This document shows positions 1-5,320 of a DNA stretch of 7,648 nt, one piece after another. Under the pieces are notes generated by a model. It was not told the DNA's origin. It saw nothing but the letters and a program-made list of their open reading frames with translations, and made no database searches. Position numbers and translations under genes: made by a program. Within the stretch, counting starts at the first letter, position 1. Each line of letters opens with the position of its first letter. The stretch spans positions 1-7,648 of the forward strand of contig JAQCNR010000055.1 in the NCBI GenBank assembly GCA_028274925.1. Reading direction: 5' to 3'. The DNA is from Halovenus sp. (lineage in GTDB: Archaea; Halobacteriota; Halobacteria; Halobacteriales; Haloarculaceae).

Positions 1-416
1 CCATCCGTGAAAACGAGGACGCGGTGTCGGCCGCTGGCCTCAACCCGACAAAATTCAAGATCTGGTCGTTCCTGATCAGTGCGATTGTAATGGGCATCGG
101 CGGTGTGATGCTTGCTGCCGCATTCAGTAACATCGAACCGGGCGCATTCGTCGTCGTCGACCGCAGTATCGAGATGATTGCAATGGCCGTCCTCGGTGGA
201 ATGGCCTCGATTCTCGGTGCGATGGGCGGCGCGTTCGTCTTCTACATCCTCCGAGATGTCATTCTCGACCTGTTCACTGATTCGACGTCACTGAAGTTTA
301 CCATCCTGTTTTTGACCATTATCCTCATCCTCGTGATCGCACGAGATGGGCTGTTCCGGAAGCTCTGGCGGCGACTCGGGAACATTGGCGACGAAGACAG
401 AGGTGGTGAGTCGTGA
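1..416 (+). CDS. livM: Branched-chain amino acid-type ABC transporter permease LivM, C-terminal part (5' end outside window)
   Basis: The reading frame is already open at base 3 and encodes 137 residues before the TGA, so this is the C-terminal third of an inner-membrane permease of the LivH/LivM family. The fragment opens with IRENEDAVSAAGLNP, which matches the cytoplasmic coupling loop (RENExAA-GxN) by which LivM contacts its ATPases. Three hydrophobic segments follow at fragment residues about 20-41, 56-83 and 97-113, then a basic and acidic cytoplasmic tail. A GTG at 24 could be mistaken for the start, but the family motif extends upstream of it. The stop overlaps the livG start by 4 bases (GTGA). 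The neighbouring LivG- and LivF-like ATPases support an import complex for branched-chain amino acids or related amides. The substrate is inferred only, because no binding protein is visible. Confidence 0.9.
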   Translation, partial: IRENEDAVSAAGLNPTKFKIWSFLISAIVMGIGGVMLAAAFSNIEPGAFVVVDRSIEMIAMAVLGGMASILGAMGGAFVFYILRDVILDLFTDSTSLKFTILFLTIILILVIARDGLFRKLWRRLGNIGDEDRGGES

Positions 417-1141
417 GCCTTCTCGAAGTCGACGGACTCACGAAGAATTTCGGTGGGCTGACAGCGGTCGATAACCTGAGTTTTACCGTCGACGAAGGTG
501 AGATTCTCGGCGTGATTGGCCCGAACGGCGCGGGGAAGTCCACGGTGTTCAACTGTGTGATGAGCCGATACTCCGTCACCGACGGAACAATCACGTTCAA
601 CGGCGACGACATCACCGACCTCGATACCTACAAGATCGTCAACAAGGGCCTGTCACGGGTCACACAGGAGTCTGACCCAATCGATCTCTTCCCTGTCGGT
701 GGAAACATCAAACTGTTCACGCTGCCGAACAGCCTGCTATCGCTGTACGGCGGTGCCAGCGACAAAGAGATTGCAGGGTATGCCTCCCGCGTCGGTCTCG
801 AAACGAAACTCCAGGAGACGCCAGATGAACTCCCCCACGCCGACGTTCGACGGCTGGAAATTGCGAAGGCGCTCGCAACCGAGCCCGAGTTGATGCTGCT
901 CGACGAGCCGTTCGCCGGGATGAACAAACAGGAGATCGGAACACTCTCCGACCAGATTGAGGCGCTTCGGGAGGAAGGAATGACGATGATTGTCGTCGAC
1001 CACAACATGAGCGGGCTGATGCGGCTGGTCGACCGGGTCGTTGTCATTCACAACGGCTCGAAACTCGCCGAAGGGACGCCAGATGAGATCGCAGACAACG
1101 AGGAAGTCCAGAGCGCCTACCTCTCTGGGGAGGGATTCTAG
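413..1141 (+). CDS. livG: ABC transporter ATP-binding protein LivG-like, with non-canonical signature motif
   Basis: This 242-residue cytoplasmic ATPase powers the LivM-type permease. Walker A is GPNGAGKST at residues 36-44, the Q-loop is Gln85, Walker B is MLLDEP at 161-166 with catalytic Glu165, and the H-loop His is 197 (VVDHN). The LivG-specific block RRLEIAKALA follows the signature at 146-155. The signature itself reads LPHADV at 140-145, where LivG proteins usually have L-x-Y-G-Q-Q, so the conserved Gly and Gln are replaced by Ala and Asp. Length is close to the usual 240-260 residues. The GTG start at 413 overlaps the livM stop, which indicates translational coupling, and the next gene begins immediately after its TAG. 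Role and complex membership are well supported; the substrate is not determined. Confidence 0.92.
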   Translation: MSLLEVDGLTKNFGGLTAVDNLSFTVDEGEILGVIGPNGAGKSTVFNCVMSRYSVTDGTITFNGDDITDLDTYKIVNKGLSRVTQESDPIDLFPVGGNIKLFTLPNSLLSLYGGASDKEIAGYASRVGLETKLQETPDELPHADVRRLEIAKALATEPELMLLDEPFAGMNKQEIGTLSDQIEALREEGMTMIVVDHNMSGLMRLVDRVVVIHNGSKLAEGTPDEIADNEEVQSAYLSGEGF

Positions 1142-1855
1142 ATGAGCGAGACTATGCTACAACTCGACGATGTGAACGTGTCGTACGGAAAGACTCAGGC
1201 GTTGCGCGGGGTCTCACTGAACGTCGATCAGGGTGAAATTGTCGGTGTAATCGGCCCGAACGGGGCCGGTAAGACGACGATGCTCGATTCCATTGCCGGC
1301 TACAAAGACTACGGTGGGTCGATTACCTACAACGGTACTGAAACCGCCACGGTCAGCAGCGGAAAACTGGTCAACAATGGCCTCGTGTACTGTACGGAAG
1401 ACCGGGACCTGTTCCCGTATTTCTCGGTTCACGAGAATCTCCAGATGGGCGCGCAGTTCCGTAACGACGACGGAATTCAGGATAGTTTCGATTTCGTCTA
1501 CGACCTGTTCCCACGGCTGGACGAACGCCGCAAACAGGAGGCACAGACGATGAGCGGCGGCGAGCAGCAGATGCTCGCTCTCGGCCGCGCGCTGATGAGT
1601 GACCCTGACCTGTTGATGCTCGACGAACCGACGCTCGGGCTTGCACCGGTCATCATCGACGACATCAGCGAGGCGATCAAGCGGCTACAGGACGAAGGAC
1701 TGACTATCCTGCTCGTCGAGCAGAACTCGACGTTCGCACTGCGTCACGCCGAGCGACTCTACCTGCTCGAACAGGGGTCGGTCGAACTCTCCGGCAGTGC
1801 AGAAGAAATGCGGGACAACGACTACATCCGCGACGCCTACGTCGGCGTGACCTGA
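1142..1855 (+). CDS. livF: ABC transporter ATP-binding protein LivF-like
   Basis: This 237-residue ATPase is the second nucleotide-binding subunit of the liv-type importer and probably forms a heterodimer with the LivG-like protein. Walker A is GPNGAGKTT at residues 38-46. A CTEDRDLFP stretch near 84-92 corresponds to the LivF region usually read as PEGRxxF. The signature is canonical, MSGGEQQ at 137-143, and Walker B is LLMLDEP at 157-163. The H-loop position is Gln194 in LVEQN, which is normal for LivF. The ATG directly abuts the TAG of livG with no spacer, so the genes are cotranscribed. A T7 tract about 16 bases after the stop ends the operon. Because LivG has a degenerate signature, this subunit supplies the only canonical signature of the pair. 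Confidence 0.93.
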   Translation: MSETMLQLDDVNVSYGKTQALRGVSLNVDQGEIVGVIGPNGAGKTTMLDSIAGYKDYGGSITYNGTETATVSSGKLVNNGLVYCTEDRDLFPYFSVHENLQMGAQFRNDDGIQDSFDFVYDLFPRLDERRKQEAQTMSGGEQQMLALGRALMSDPDLLMLDEPTLGLAPVIIDDISEAIKRLQDEGLTILLVEQNSTFALRHAERLYLLEQGSVELSGSAEEMRDNDYIRDAYVGVT

Positions 1856-1870
1856 TCGCTGGGCCACACG

Positions 1871-1880
1871 GTTTTTTTCG
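1871..1880 (+). terminator. T-tract transcription terminator after the liv operon
   Basis: Seven consecutive T residues (1872-1878) flanked by G/C lie 16 bases after the livF stop. Archaeal intrinsic termination relies mainly on such T-runs. The following gene has its own promoter, which agrees with an operon end here. No strong hairpin precedes the tract. Confidence 0.6.
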
Positions 1881-1892
1881 ACGGCAGTGAAC

Positions 1893-1905
1893 AGTAGTCT
1901 CTACT
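1893..1905. repeat. Short inverted repeat upstream of the cold-shock gene
   Basis: AGTAG (1893-1897) and CTACT (1901-1905) form perfect 5-base arms around TCT. CAGT (1885-1888) and ACTG (1907-1910) extend the symmetry imperfectly. It lies between the liv terminator and the csp promoter, so it could be a hairpin aiding termination or an operator. The arms are short enough to be chance. Confidence 0.3.
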
Positions 1906-1925
1906 AACTGGTTTGCAGAGTGTTC

Positions 1926-1940
1926 GCAACCGTTATATGT
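1926..1940 (+). promoter_or_regulatory. Archaeal BRE/TATA promoter of the cold-shock gene
   Basis: GCAACC followed by GTTATATG gives a BRE-like and TATA-like pair. The TATA core (1933-1938) is centred about 29 bases before the ATG at 1965, so the transcript should begin at or a few bases before the start codon (leaderless or nearly so). Confidence 0.6.
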
Positions 1941-1964
1941 CGGCCTACACTCTATTTAGATGCA

Positions 1965-2159
1965 ATGGCAGAAGGAACGGTCGATTTCTTTAACGACACA
2001 GGCGGTTACGGATTCATCGAGACTGAGGAAGCGGACGAAGACGTATTCTTCCACATGGAAGACGTCGGCGGCCCGGACCTCGAGGAAGGACAGGACGTAG
2101 AGTTTGAAATTGAGGACGCACCGAAAGGGCCGCGGGCGACGAATCTGACTCGCCTGTAA
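1965..2159 (+). CDS. cspA: Cold-shock domain protein (CspA family)
   Basis: This is a 64-residue single cold-shock domain, an OB-fold that binds single-stranded RNA or DNA and is thought to act as an RNA chaperone. The RNP1-like motif is GGYGFIE at residues 13-19 and RNP2 is VFFHM at 27-31, with the usual MAEGTVDFF opening and a PKGPRATNL C-terminal strand. Length matches the family (64-70). The usual Lys before the RNP1 Gly is absent (NDTGGYGF), as is common in acidic haloarchaeal members. The ATG at 1965 is chosen because the domain starts there; an in-frame GTG at 1920 would place the TATA box inside the gene. The gene appears monocistronic, with its own promoter and a T-rich downstream region. 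Expression under cold is not shown by sequence. Confidence 0.93.
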   Translation: MAEGTVDFFNDTGGYGFIETEEADEDVFFHMEDVGGPDLEEGQDVEFEIEDAPKGPRATNLTRL

Positions 2160-2164
2160 GGTCG

Positions 2165-2194
2165 TTTTACTGACGTCCTAATTTTCGTTTATTT
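2165..2194 (+). terminator. T-rich region after cspA, probable terminator overlapping a possible promoter
   Basis: Four T-clusters (2165-2168, 2182-2185, 2188-2190, 2192-2194) begin 6 bases after the cspA stop, as expected for archaeal termination. The last cluster, GTTTATTT, could also serve as a TATA box for the hydrolase gene, giving a leader of about 30 bases. The two roles cannot be separated by eye. Confidence 0.4.
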
Positions 2195-2251
2195 CAGACG
2201 GCAAGCGACTGCTCCCAGTACACTCAAGTCTACACCCGAGCAACCACGGGT

Positions 2252-3133
2252 ATGTCAGTACACTCGGTCGCCGGCCACGCCGACATCCACTACGTCGACA
2301 CACCGATGTTCGAGATGCGCCAGGTGAACTCGCCGTACATTCTCGACACCCCCGAGCCAGCAATCGTCGACACGGGGACTGCAACCGCAGACGAGGACAT
2401 TCTCGCCGGACTGGGCGAACTGGGAATCGACCGCAGCGATGTGTCCTATATCGTCCCAACACACGCACACCTCGACCACGCCGGCAGCGCGGGCTATCTC
2501 GCCGAGGCCTGCCACAACGCGACGGTCGTTTGCCACGAGAAGGGGCTCGATTTTCTCACCGACGAGCAGAAACTGACACAGTTGACCGAAAGCGTCGAGC
2601 GAGCAATCGGGATGGAAGCACCCTACGGCGAGCCACGACTCATCGACCGTGACCGCTGTCTGGCGGTGGACGGGGGCGAAACGTTCGACTTGGGGGACCG
2701 ACAGCTCCGCGTCATCGACGCGCCGGGACACGCACCCCACCAGTGTTGTCTGCTCGATACCGACACTGGAGCACTGTTTAGCGCCGACGCTGCCGGCATG
2801 GTCTTTCCCGATGTCGACCACCGCCCGACGACGCCACCGCCGAATTTCGACCTGAACGCGGCCTTAGAGACGATAGACGGCCTGCTGGAGTGTGACCCGG
2901 AAACGCTGCTGTACGCCCACTACGGCCCCGGAGAGCACGGCGAGGCCGTCGCGGAACTCCAGCGGTACAAGGAGATGCTGCCGGGCTACGTCGAGACTGT
3001 GGCGTCACTTCGAGACGAACACGGCGACGATGTGGCCGCAATTGCGGCGGCGATGAACGACCAGTGGAGCCACTGGTCGCTACAGACTGATGTGGCGGGC
3101 GTCCTCCGGTATTTGAGCGAGACAGAGGAGTAG
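2252..3133 (+). CDS. Metallo-beta-lactamase-fold metallohydrolase
   Basis: This 293-residue cytoplasmic enzyme has the complete dinuclear metal site of the MBL fold. THAHLDHAG at residues 70-78 gives His71, His73, Asp75 and His76; the other ligands are His160 (APGHAP), Asp179 (FSADA) and His223 (YAHYG). The arrangement is that of the glyoxalase II-like or general hydrolase branch, and the C-terminal helical part (about 230-290) resembles the extra helices of that group. The substrate cannot be assigned; a thioester, lactone or other ester is plausible. The ATG at 2252 places the first beta strand within 15 residues of the start. The gene stands alone between cspA and a tiny membrane-protein gene, so neighbours give no clue. 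No targeting signal is visible. Confidence 0.88.
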   Translation: MSVHSVAGHADIHYVDTPMFEMRQVNSPYILDTPEPAIVDTGTATADEDILAGLGELGIDRSDVSYIVPTHAHLDHAGSAGYLAEACHNATVVCHEKGLDFLTDEQKLTQLTESVERAIGMEAPYGEPRLIDRDRCLAVDGGETFDLGDRQLRVIDAPGHAPHQCCLLDTDTGALFSADAAGMVFPDVDHRPTTPPPNFDLNAALETIDGLLECDPETLLYAHYGPGEHGEAVAELQRYKEMLPGYVETVASLRDEHGDDVAAIAAAMNDQWSHWSLQTDVAGVLRYLSETEE

Positions 3134-3140
3134 AACCAGC

Positions 3141-3160
3141 CGAAAGCGAGTCGTTGATAT
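3141..3160 (+). promoter_or_regulatory. Possible TATA promoter for the small membrane protein
   Basis: CGAAAG (3141-3146) and TTGATAT (3154-3160) resemble BRE and TATA elements, though more widely spaced than usual. The TATA-like centre is about 26 bases before the ATG at 3183, which favours that start over the ATG at 3159 that lies within the box. Confidence 0.4.
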
Positions 3161-3182
3161 GCCGGGCGCAGTACTGACAGAT

Positions 3183-3347
3183 ATGTTCGAGACACCACTC
3201 CATCTCGGGACGGAACACCCATCACTACTGCTGGTCGCCGCCAGTGCGCTGCTCGCGTTCGGCGCTGGGGCGGGACTGGGACTGTACGCGCGACTGACAT
3301 CGACGGCGGAACCGGCCGAATCTGTCTCTGAGCCGACTGAACAGTGA
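3183..3347 (+). CDS. Small single-span membrane protein of unknown function
   Basis: The product is about 54 residues: a short MFETPLHLGTEHPS head, one hydrophobic segment (roughly residues 14-38, rich in Ala, Leu and Gly with a GAGAGLGLY run), and a short polar tail ending in EPTEQ. I recognise no functional family. An in-frame ATG at 3159 would add eight residues (MPGAVLTD). I prefer 3183 because the TATA-like sequence covers the upstream ATG and sits at leaderless distance from 3183. The gene lies 49 bases after the hydrolase stop and 49 before the acyltransferase, and both flanking genes seem to have separate signals. Its coding status is supported by the open frame with one clean transmembrane span; function is unknown. 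Confidence 0.6.
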   Translation: MFETPLHLGTEHPSLLLVAASALLAFGAGAGLGLYARLTSTAEPAESVSEPTEQ

Positions 3348-3360
3348 CTTCGGCCGAACC

Positions 3361-3374
3361 GAACGCTCATATGA
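3361..3374 (+). promoter_or_regulatory. BRE/TATA promoter of the acyltransferase gene
   Basis: CCGAACGCT followed by CATATGA gives a BRE-like plus TATA-like pair. The TATA core is centred near 3371, 26 bases before the ATG at 3397, which predicts a leaderless transcript. Confidence 0.5.
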
Positions 3375-3378
3375 ATTC

Positions 3379-3387
3379 GAGGAGGAG
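3379..3387 (+). promoter_or_regulatory. Strong Shine-Dalgarno-like motif before the acyltransferase start
   Basis: GAGGAGGAG ends 9 bases before the ATG at 3397, a good match to the anti-SD of archaeal 16S rRNA. It lies between the best TATA box and the predicted transcription start, so it would be transcribed only if initiation occurs further upstream. Confidence 0.45.
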
Positions 3388-3396
3388 ATATAGAGC

Positions 3397-4302
3397 ATGA
3401 CAAAGCGTGCGGTGTCGCTTCCTGACGAGGCTGCCGAGGGGATGCGAGCGTTCATCGACGAGGTCGACCAGCGACTCGCGGGCGACGAGGACACCTGCGA
3501 TGTTGTCGAGGATGTGCTCGTCGACCTGCACGGTGACCGGCCCGCCTACGAGCGCTGGCAGGACGGCGCGGATATCTCGCCGGCCGAACAGGTCCGGCTA
3601 CAGGGATACGACCCGTGTAACACCACCATCGAAAGCGAGTACTACGCCGAAGTCGACGCCCAGAGCGAGCAGTTCCGCCGCACGAAACACCTGCAGTGGC
3701 TCTGGCGGCAGTTCGACGCCACGCCGATGGCTGACAACGTCGAGTTTGCCCTGCAGTTCCGGCGGATGCTCGCCGACCACCTCTTCGCGGAGTGTGGCGA
3801 CGACTGCCGATTTTTCAAGGGCATCTCGATGACCTACGGCCACAACATTTCCATCGGTGACAACGTCGTCATCCACGACGATGTCCACCTCGACGACCGC
3901 GGGAAACTGACGATTGGCGACCGCGTCTCGATTTCCGACGACAGCCACGTCTACAGCCACCAACACGATACTATCGACCAGACCGAGGTCCGAAACTACC
4001 ACACGATTATCGAGGATGATGTCCGGCTAACCTACGATTCGATGGTGCAGGCTGGCGTGCGAGTCGGCCGGAACGCCATCCTAGCGCCGAAATCCATCGC
4101 CGGCGGGGACATTCCGGCCCATCACATCGCCGCTGGGTCGCCAGCGGAATCTGTCAGCGTCAAATCCGACTGGCAGTCAGTCGCCGACCCGGCCGGCGTC
4201 GACATCGAAACCAACCGCGACCAGCGCCGTATTTCCTACGAGATTCCAGATGACGTCGAGGTTTTCGACGAATTCCAGCGAGACCTCTCAGGCCCCGAGT
4301 AA
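3397..4302 (+). CDS. Hexapeptide-repeat acyltransferase, maltose O-acetyltransferase-like with extended ends
   Basis: The 301-residue protein contains a left-handed parallel beta-helix typical of trimeric CoA-dependent O-acetyltransferases. Hexapeptide-type turns run from about residue 150 to 240 (ISIGDNVVIHDD, LTIGDRVSIS, VRVGRNAILA), and AAGSPAE at 245-251 corresponds to the family's GxPA CoA-binding end. The YSHQHD motif at 186-191 supplies His188 and His190 as catalytic candidates. Residues about 65-140 resemble the alpha-helical Mac-type lead-in of maltose and galactoside acetyltransferases. It is longer than the usual 185-220 residues, with about 60 extra acidic residues at the N-terminus and about 50 at the C-terminus. 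The acceptor (sugar or another hydroxyl compound) is unknown. It carries its own promoter and a strong SD-like motif. No sugar gene is adjacent, so pathway cannot be inferred. Confidence 0.85.
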   Translation: MTKRAVSLPDEAAEGMRAFIDEVDQRLAGDEDTCDVVEDVLVDLHGDRPAYERWQDGADISPAEQVRLQGYDPCNTTIESEYYAEVDAQSEQFRRTKHLQWLWRQFDATPMADNVEFALQFRRMLADHLFAECGDDCRFFKGISMTYGHNISIGDNVVIHDDVHLDDRGKLTIGDRVSISDDSHVYSHQHDTIDQTEVRNYHTIIEDDVRLTYDSMVQAGVRVGRNAILAPKSIAGGDIPAHHIAAGSPAESVSVKSDWQSVADPAGVDIETNRDQRRISYEIPDDVEVFDEFQRDLSGPE

Positions 4303-4354
4303 TCGGCTACAACGGCCCTTTCAGTGAAATCCGTCTTTGACTCTGTGTTAGTAC

Positions 4355-4364
4355 CTTTTATACT
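4355..4364 (+). promoter_or_regulatory. TATA promoter of the triple-repeat secreted protein gene
   Basis: CTTTTATACT has its TATA core (TTTATACT, 4357-4364) centred about 26 bases before the ATG at 4386, indicating a leaderless transcript and confirming that start. Confidence 0.6.
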
Positions 4365-4385
4365 GGGTCTGTAGCTGTCGTTGCA

Positions 4386-4988
4386 ATGAGCGCGAAGACA
4401 GTTGCGCTGTTGACTGCCGTTGCGGTGATAGCGCTCACCGCCAGCGGCGCAGCAGCACTGCCTGAAGAGGAATTGGCCCCCGAAGACGACACGGAAAATG
4501 CCACAGTCGGCATCTGCGTGGTCGGTGTCGACTCCCCCTGTAACGGCGACACCGCCGACGAATCGGCCGGAGACCAGACCGGTAGCAACGAATCCGACGA
4601 CGGAACGGTCTGGCTTCCCGAAGACCAGAACCGCGACGGTGAGATAGACGAGCGATTCCGTGGTGAAGACAACGGGACGCAAATCGGCGACGGGGAAGAT
4701 ACCGAAGAGAAACAGATTCTCCTCCCAGAGGACCAGAACCACGACGGGAAAATCGACGAGCGGTTCCACGGTGACACCAGTGCTGAAGAAGGCAACAGCG
4801 AACACGGACACGCTGACTCAGGCGAGGAACACAGACATGGCAACACGGACGAGGAACACGCTGACGCAGACGACGGACAGCTGTGGATTCCGGAAGACCA
4901 GAACCGTGACGGTGAAGTTGACGAGCGGTTCCGCGGTGTGCCCACGTTCCTCGAAACACTGTTCACCGCTCTCTTGGGGCTGAACTGA
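4386..4988 (+). CDS. Secreted acidic protein with three PEDQNxDG calcium-loop-like repeats
   Basis: The 200-residue product begins with a clear Sec-type signal peptide (hydrophobic residues 5-24, likely cleavage after the GAAA near 24), so it should be exported. The mature part is very acidic. Three near-identical 19-residue modules lie at residues 75-93, 111-129 and 166-184; each has the pattern hydrophobic-x-[LI]-PEDQN-x-DG-x-[IV]-DERF-x-G. The core D-x-N-x-D-G-x-[IV]-D matches positions 1-9 of an EF-hand or dockerin loop, but position 12 is Phe instead of an acidic residue. Linker 139-160 is His-rich, two Cys (44 and 52) could pair, and the C-terminus (187-198) is hydrophobic. I recognise no named family. 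A surface calcium- or metal-binding role is an inference. The leaderless promoter supports an independent gene. Confidence 0.8.
   Translation: MSAKTVALLTAVAVIALTASGAAALPEEELAPEDDTENATVGICVVGVDSPCNGDTADESAGDQTGSNESDDGTVWLPEDQNRDGEIDERFRGEDNGTQIGDGEDTEEKQILLPEDQNHDGKIDERFHGDTSAEEGNSEHGHADSGEEHRHGNTDEEHADADDGQLWIPEDQNRDGEVDERFRGVPTFLETLFTALLGLN
4608..4664 (+). repeat. Repeat copy 1 of 3 (57 bp, PEDQNRDGEIDERF module)
   Basis: This encodes residues 75-93 of the secreted protein, starting VWLPEDQN. It differs from copy 3 at only a few residues (Leu/Ile and Ile/Val exchanges), and the DNA is also very similar, which points to an internal duplication. Confidence 0.85.
4716..4772 (+). repeat. Repeat copy 2 of 3 (57 bp, PEDQNHDGKIDERF module)
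   Basis: This encodes residues 111-129, starting ILLPEDQN. It is the most divergent copy: Trp is replaced by Leu, Arg by His twice, and Glu by Lys. Its start is 36 residues after the start of copy 1. Confidence 0.85.
4881..4937 (+). repeat. Repeat copy 3 of 3 (57 bp, PEDQNRDGEVDERF module)
   Basis: This encodes residues 166-184, starting LWIPEDQN. Its start is 55 residues after the start of copy 2, and a His-rich acidic linker separates the two. Confidence 0.85.
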
Positions 4989-5056
4989 GACTTGCGTGCC
5001 CTGTGTGTGGGACTGTACCGAACTATGAAGTGGGCAGGTCACGTAGTTTGAGCTGT

Positions 5057-5320
5057 ATGGAAACGTGGGCGTGGCTGGTCGCGTACCTGCTCGGGTTCGC
5101 CCTCCTGCAGTTGTATCTGTACCGCTACTTTATGGACGGTAGTTCGACAGACACGTCGACGACGAACGCGACGCCGGGGTTCGAGGGTGGCGCGCCAGTC
5201 GAAAGTGGCCAGGGGAGCACCGAGTTACCCGAGGACACTGTCGCTTGCAAAGAGTGTGGTGCGTACAACGAATCGCACTCGACGTTCACCTTCTGTAAGC
5301 ACTGTGGTGCCCGCCTCTGA
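5057..5320 (+). CDS. Membrane-anchored zinc-ribbon protein
   Basis: The 87-residue product has an N-terminal transmembrane helix (residues about 4-23, with aromatic edges at WAWLVAY and YLYRYF), a Ser/Thr/Gly-rich linker (28-58), and a C-terminal zinc ribbon with CKEC (64-67) and CKHC (80-83). The architecture resembles small haloarchaeal zinc-ribbon proteins of unknown function, possibly those classed as DUF7577; that name is from memory. I chose the ATG at 5057; an in-frame GTG at 5003 would add 18 polar residues with no family character before the helix. The stop TGA shares one base with the ATG of the next gene (TGATG), so the two are translated as a pair. The ribbon could sit on either face of the membrane; the positive YR after the helix suggests inside. 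Confidence 0.8.
   Translation: METWAWLVAYLLGFALLQLYLYRYFMDGSSTDTSTTNATPGFEGGAPVESGQGSTELPEDTVACKECGAYNESHSTFTFCKHCGARL

Noticed and set aside
325..1680. Several minus-strand and alternative plus frames within livM, livG and livF
   Set aside because: They overlap clear ABC transporter genes and have Arg- or Ser-rich compositions typical of shadow frames.
1920..1964. In-frame GTG extension of the cold-shock gene
   Set aside because: It would add 15 residues unlike any cold-shock domain and place the TATA box inside the coding region.
2255..3218. Minus-strand frames of 188 and 146 codons opposite the metallohydrolase
   Set aside because: The plus strand carries the full metal-binding motif set. 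The antisense frames have no recognisable domain and no promoter.
4608..4937. Triple repeat read as true dockerin or EF-hand domains
   Set aside because: Positions 1-9 of the loop fit, but position 12 is Phe instead of Asp or Glu in all three copies and the flanking helices are not evident, so only a calcium-loop-like resemblance is claimed.
4236..4966. Long minus-strand frames (191 and 202 codons) opposite the secreted protein
   Set aside because: They lie antisense to a gene with a signal peptide, repeats and a promoter. Their composition is low-complexity (Ser/Pro or Val/Phe runs), as expected for shadows of a GC-rich repetitive gene.
5003..5056. In-frame GTG extension of the zinc-ribbon gene
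   Set aside because: The extra residues are polar and not family-like, and the ATG at 5057 begins exactly at the membrane helix.
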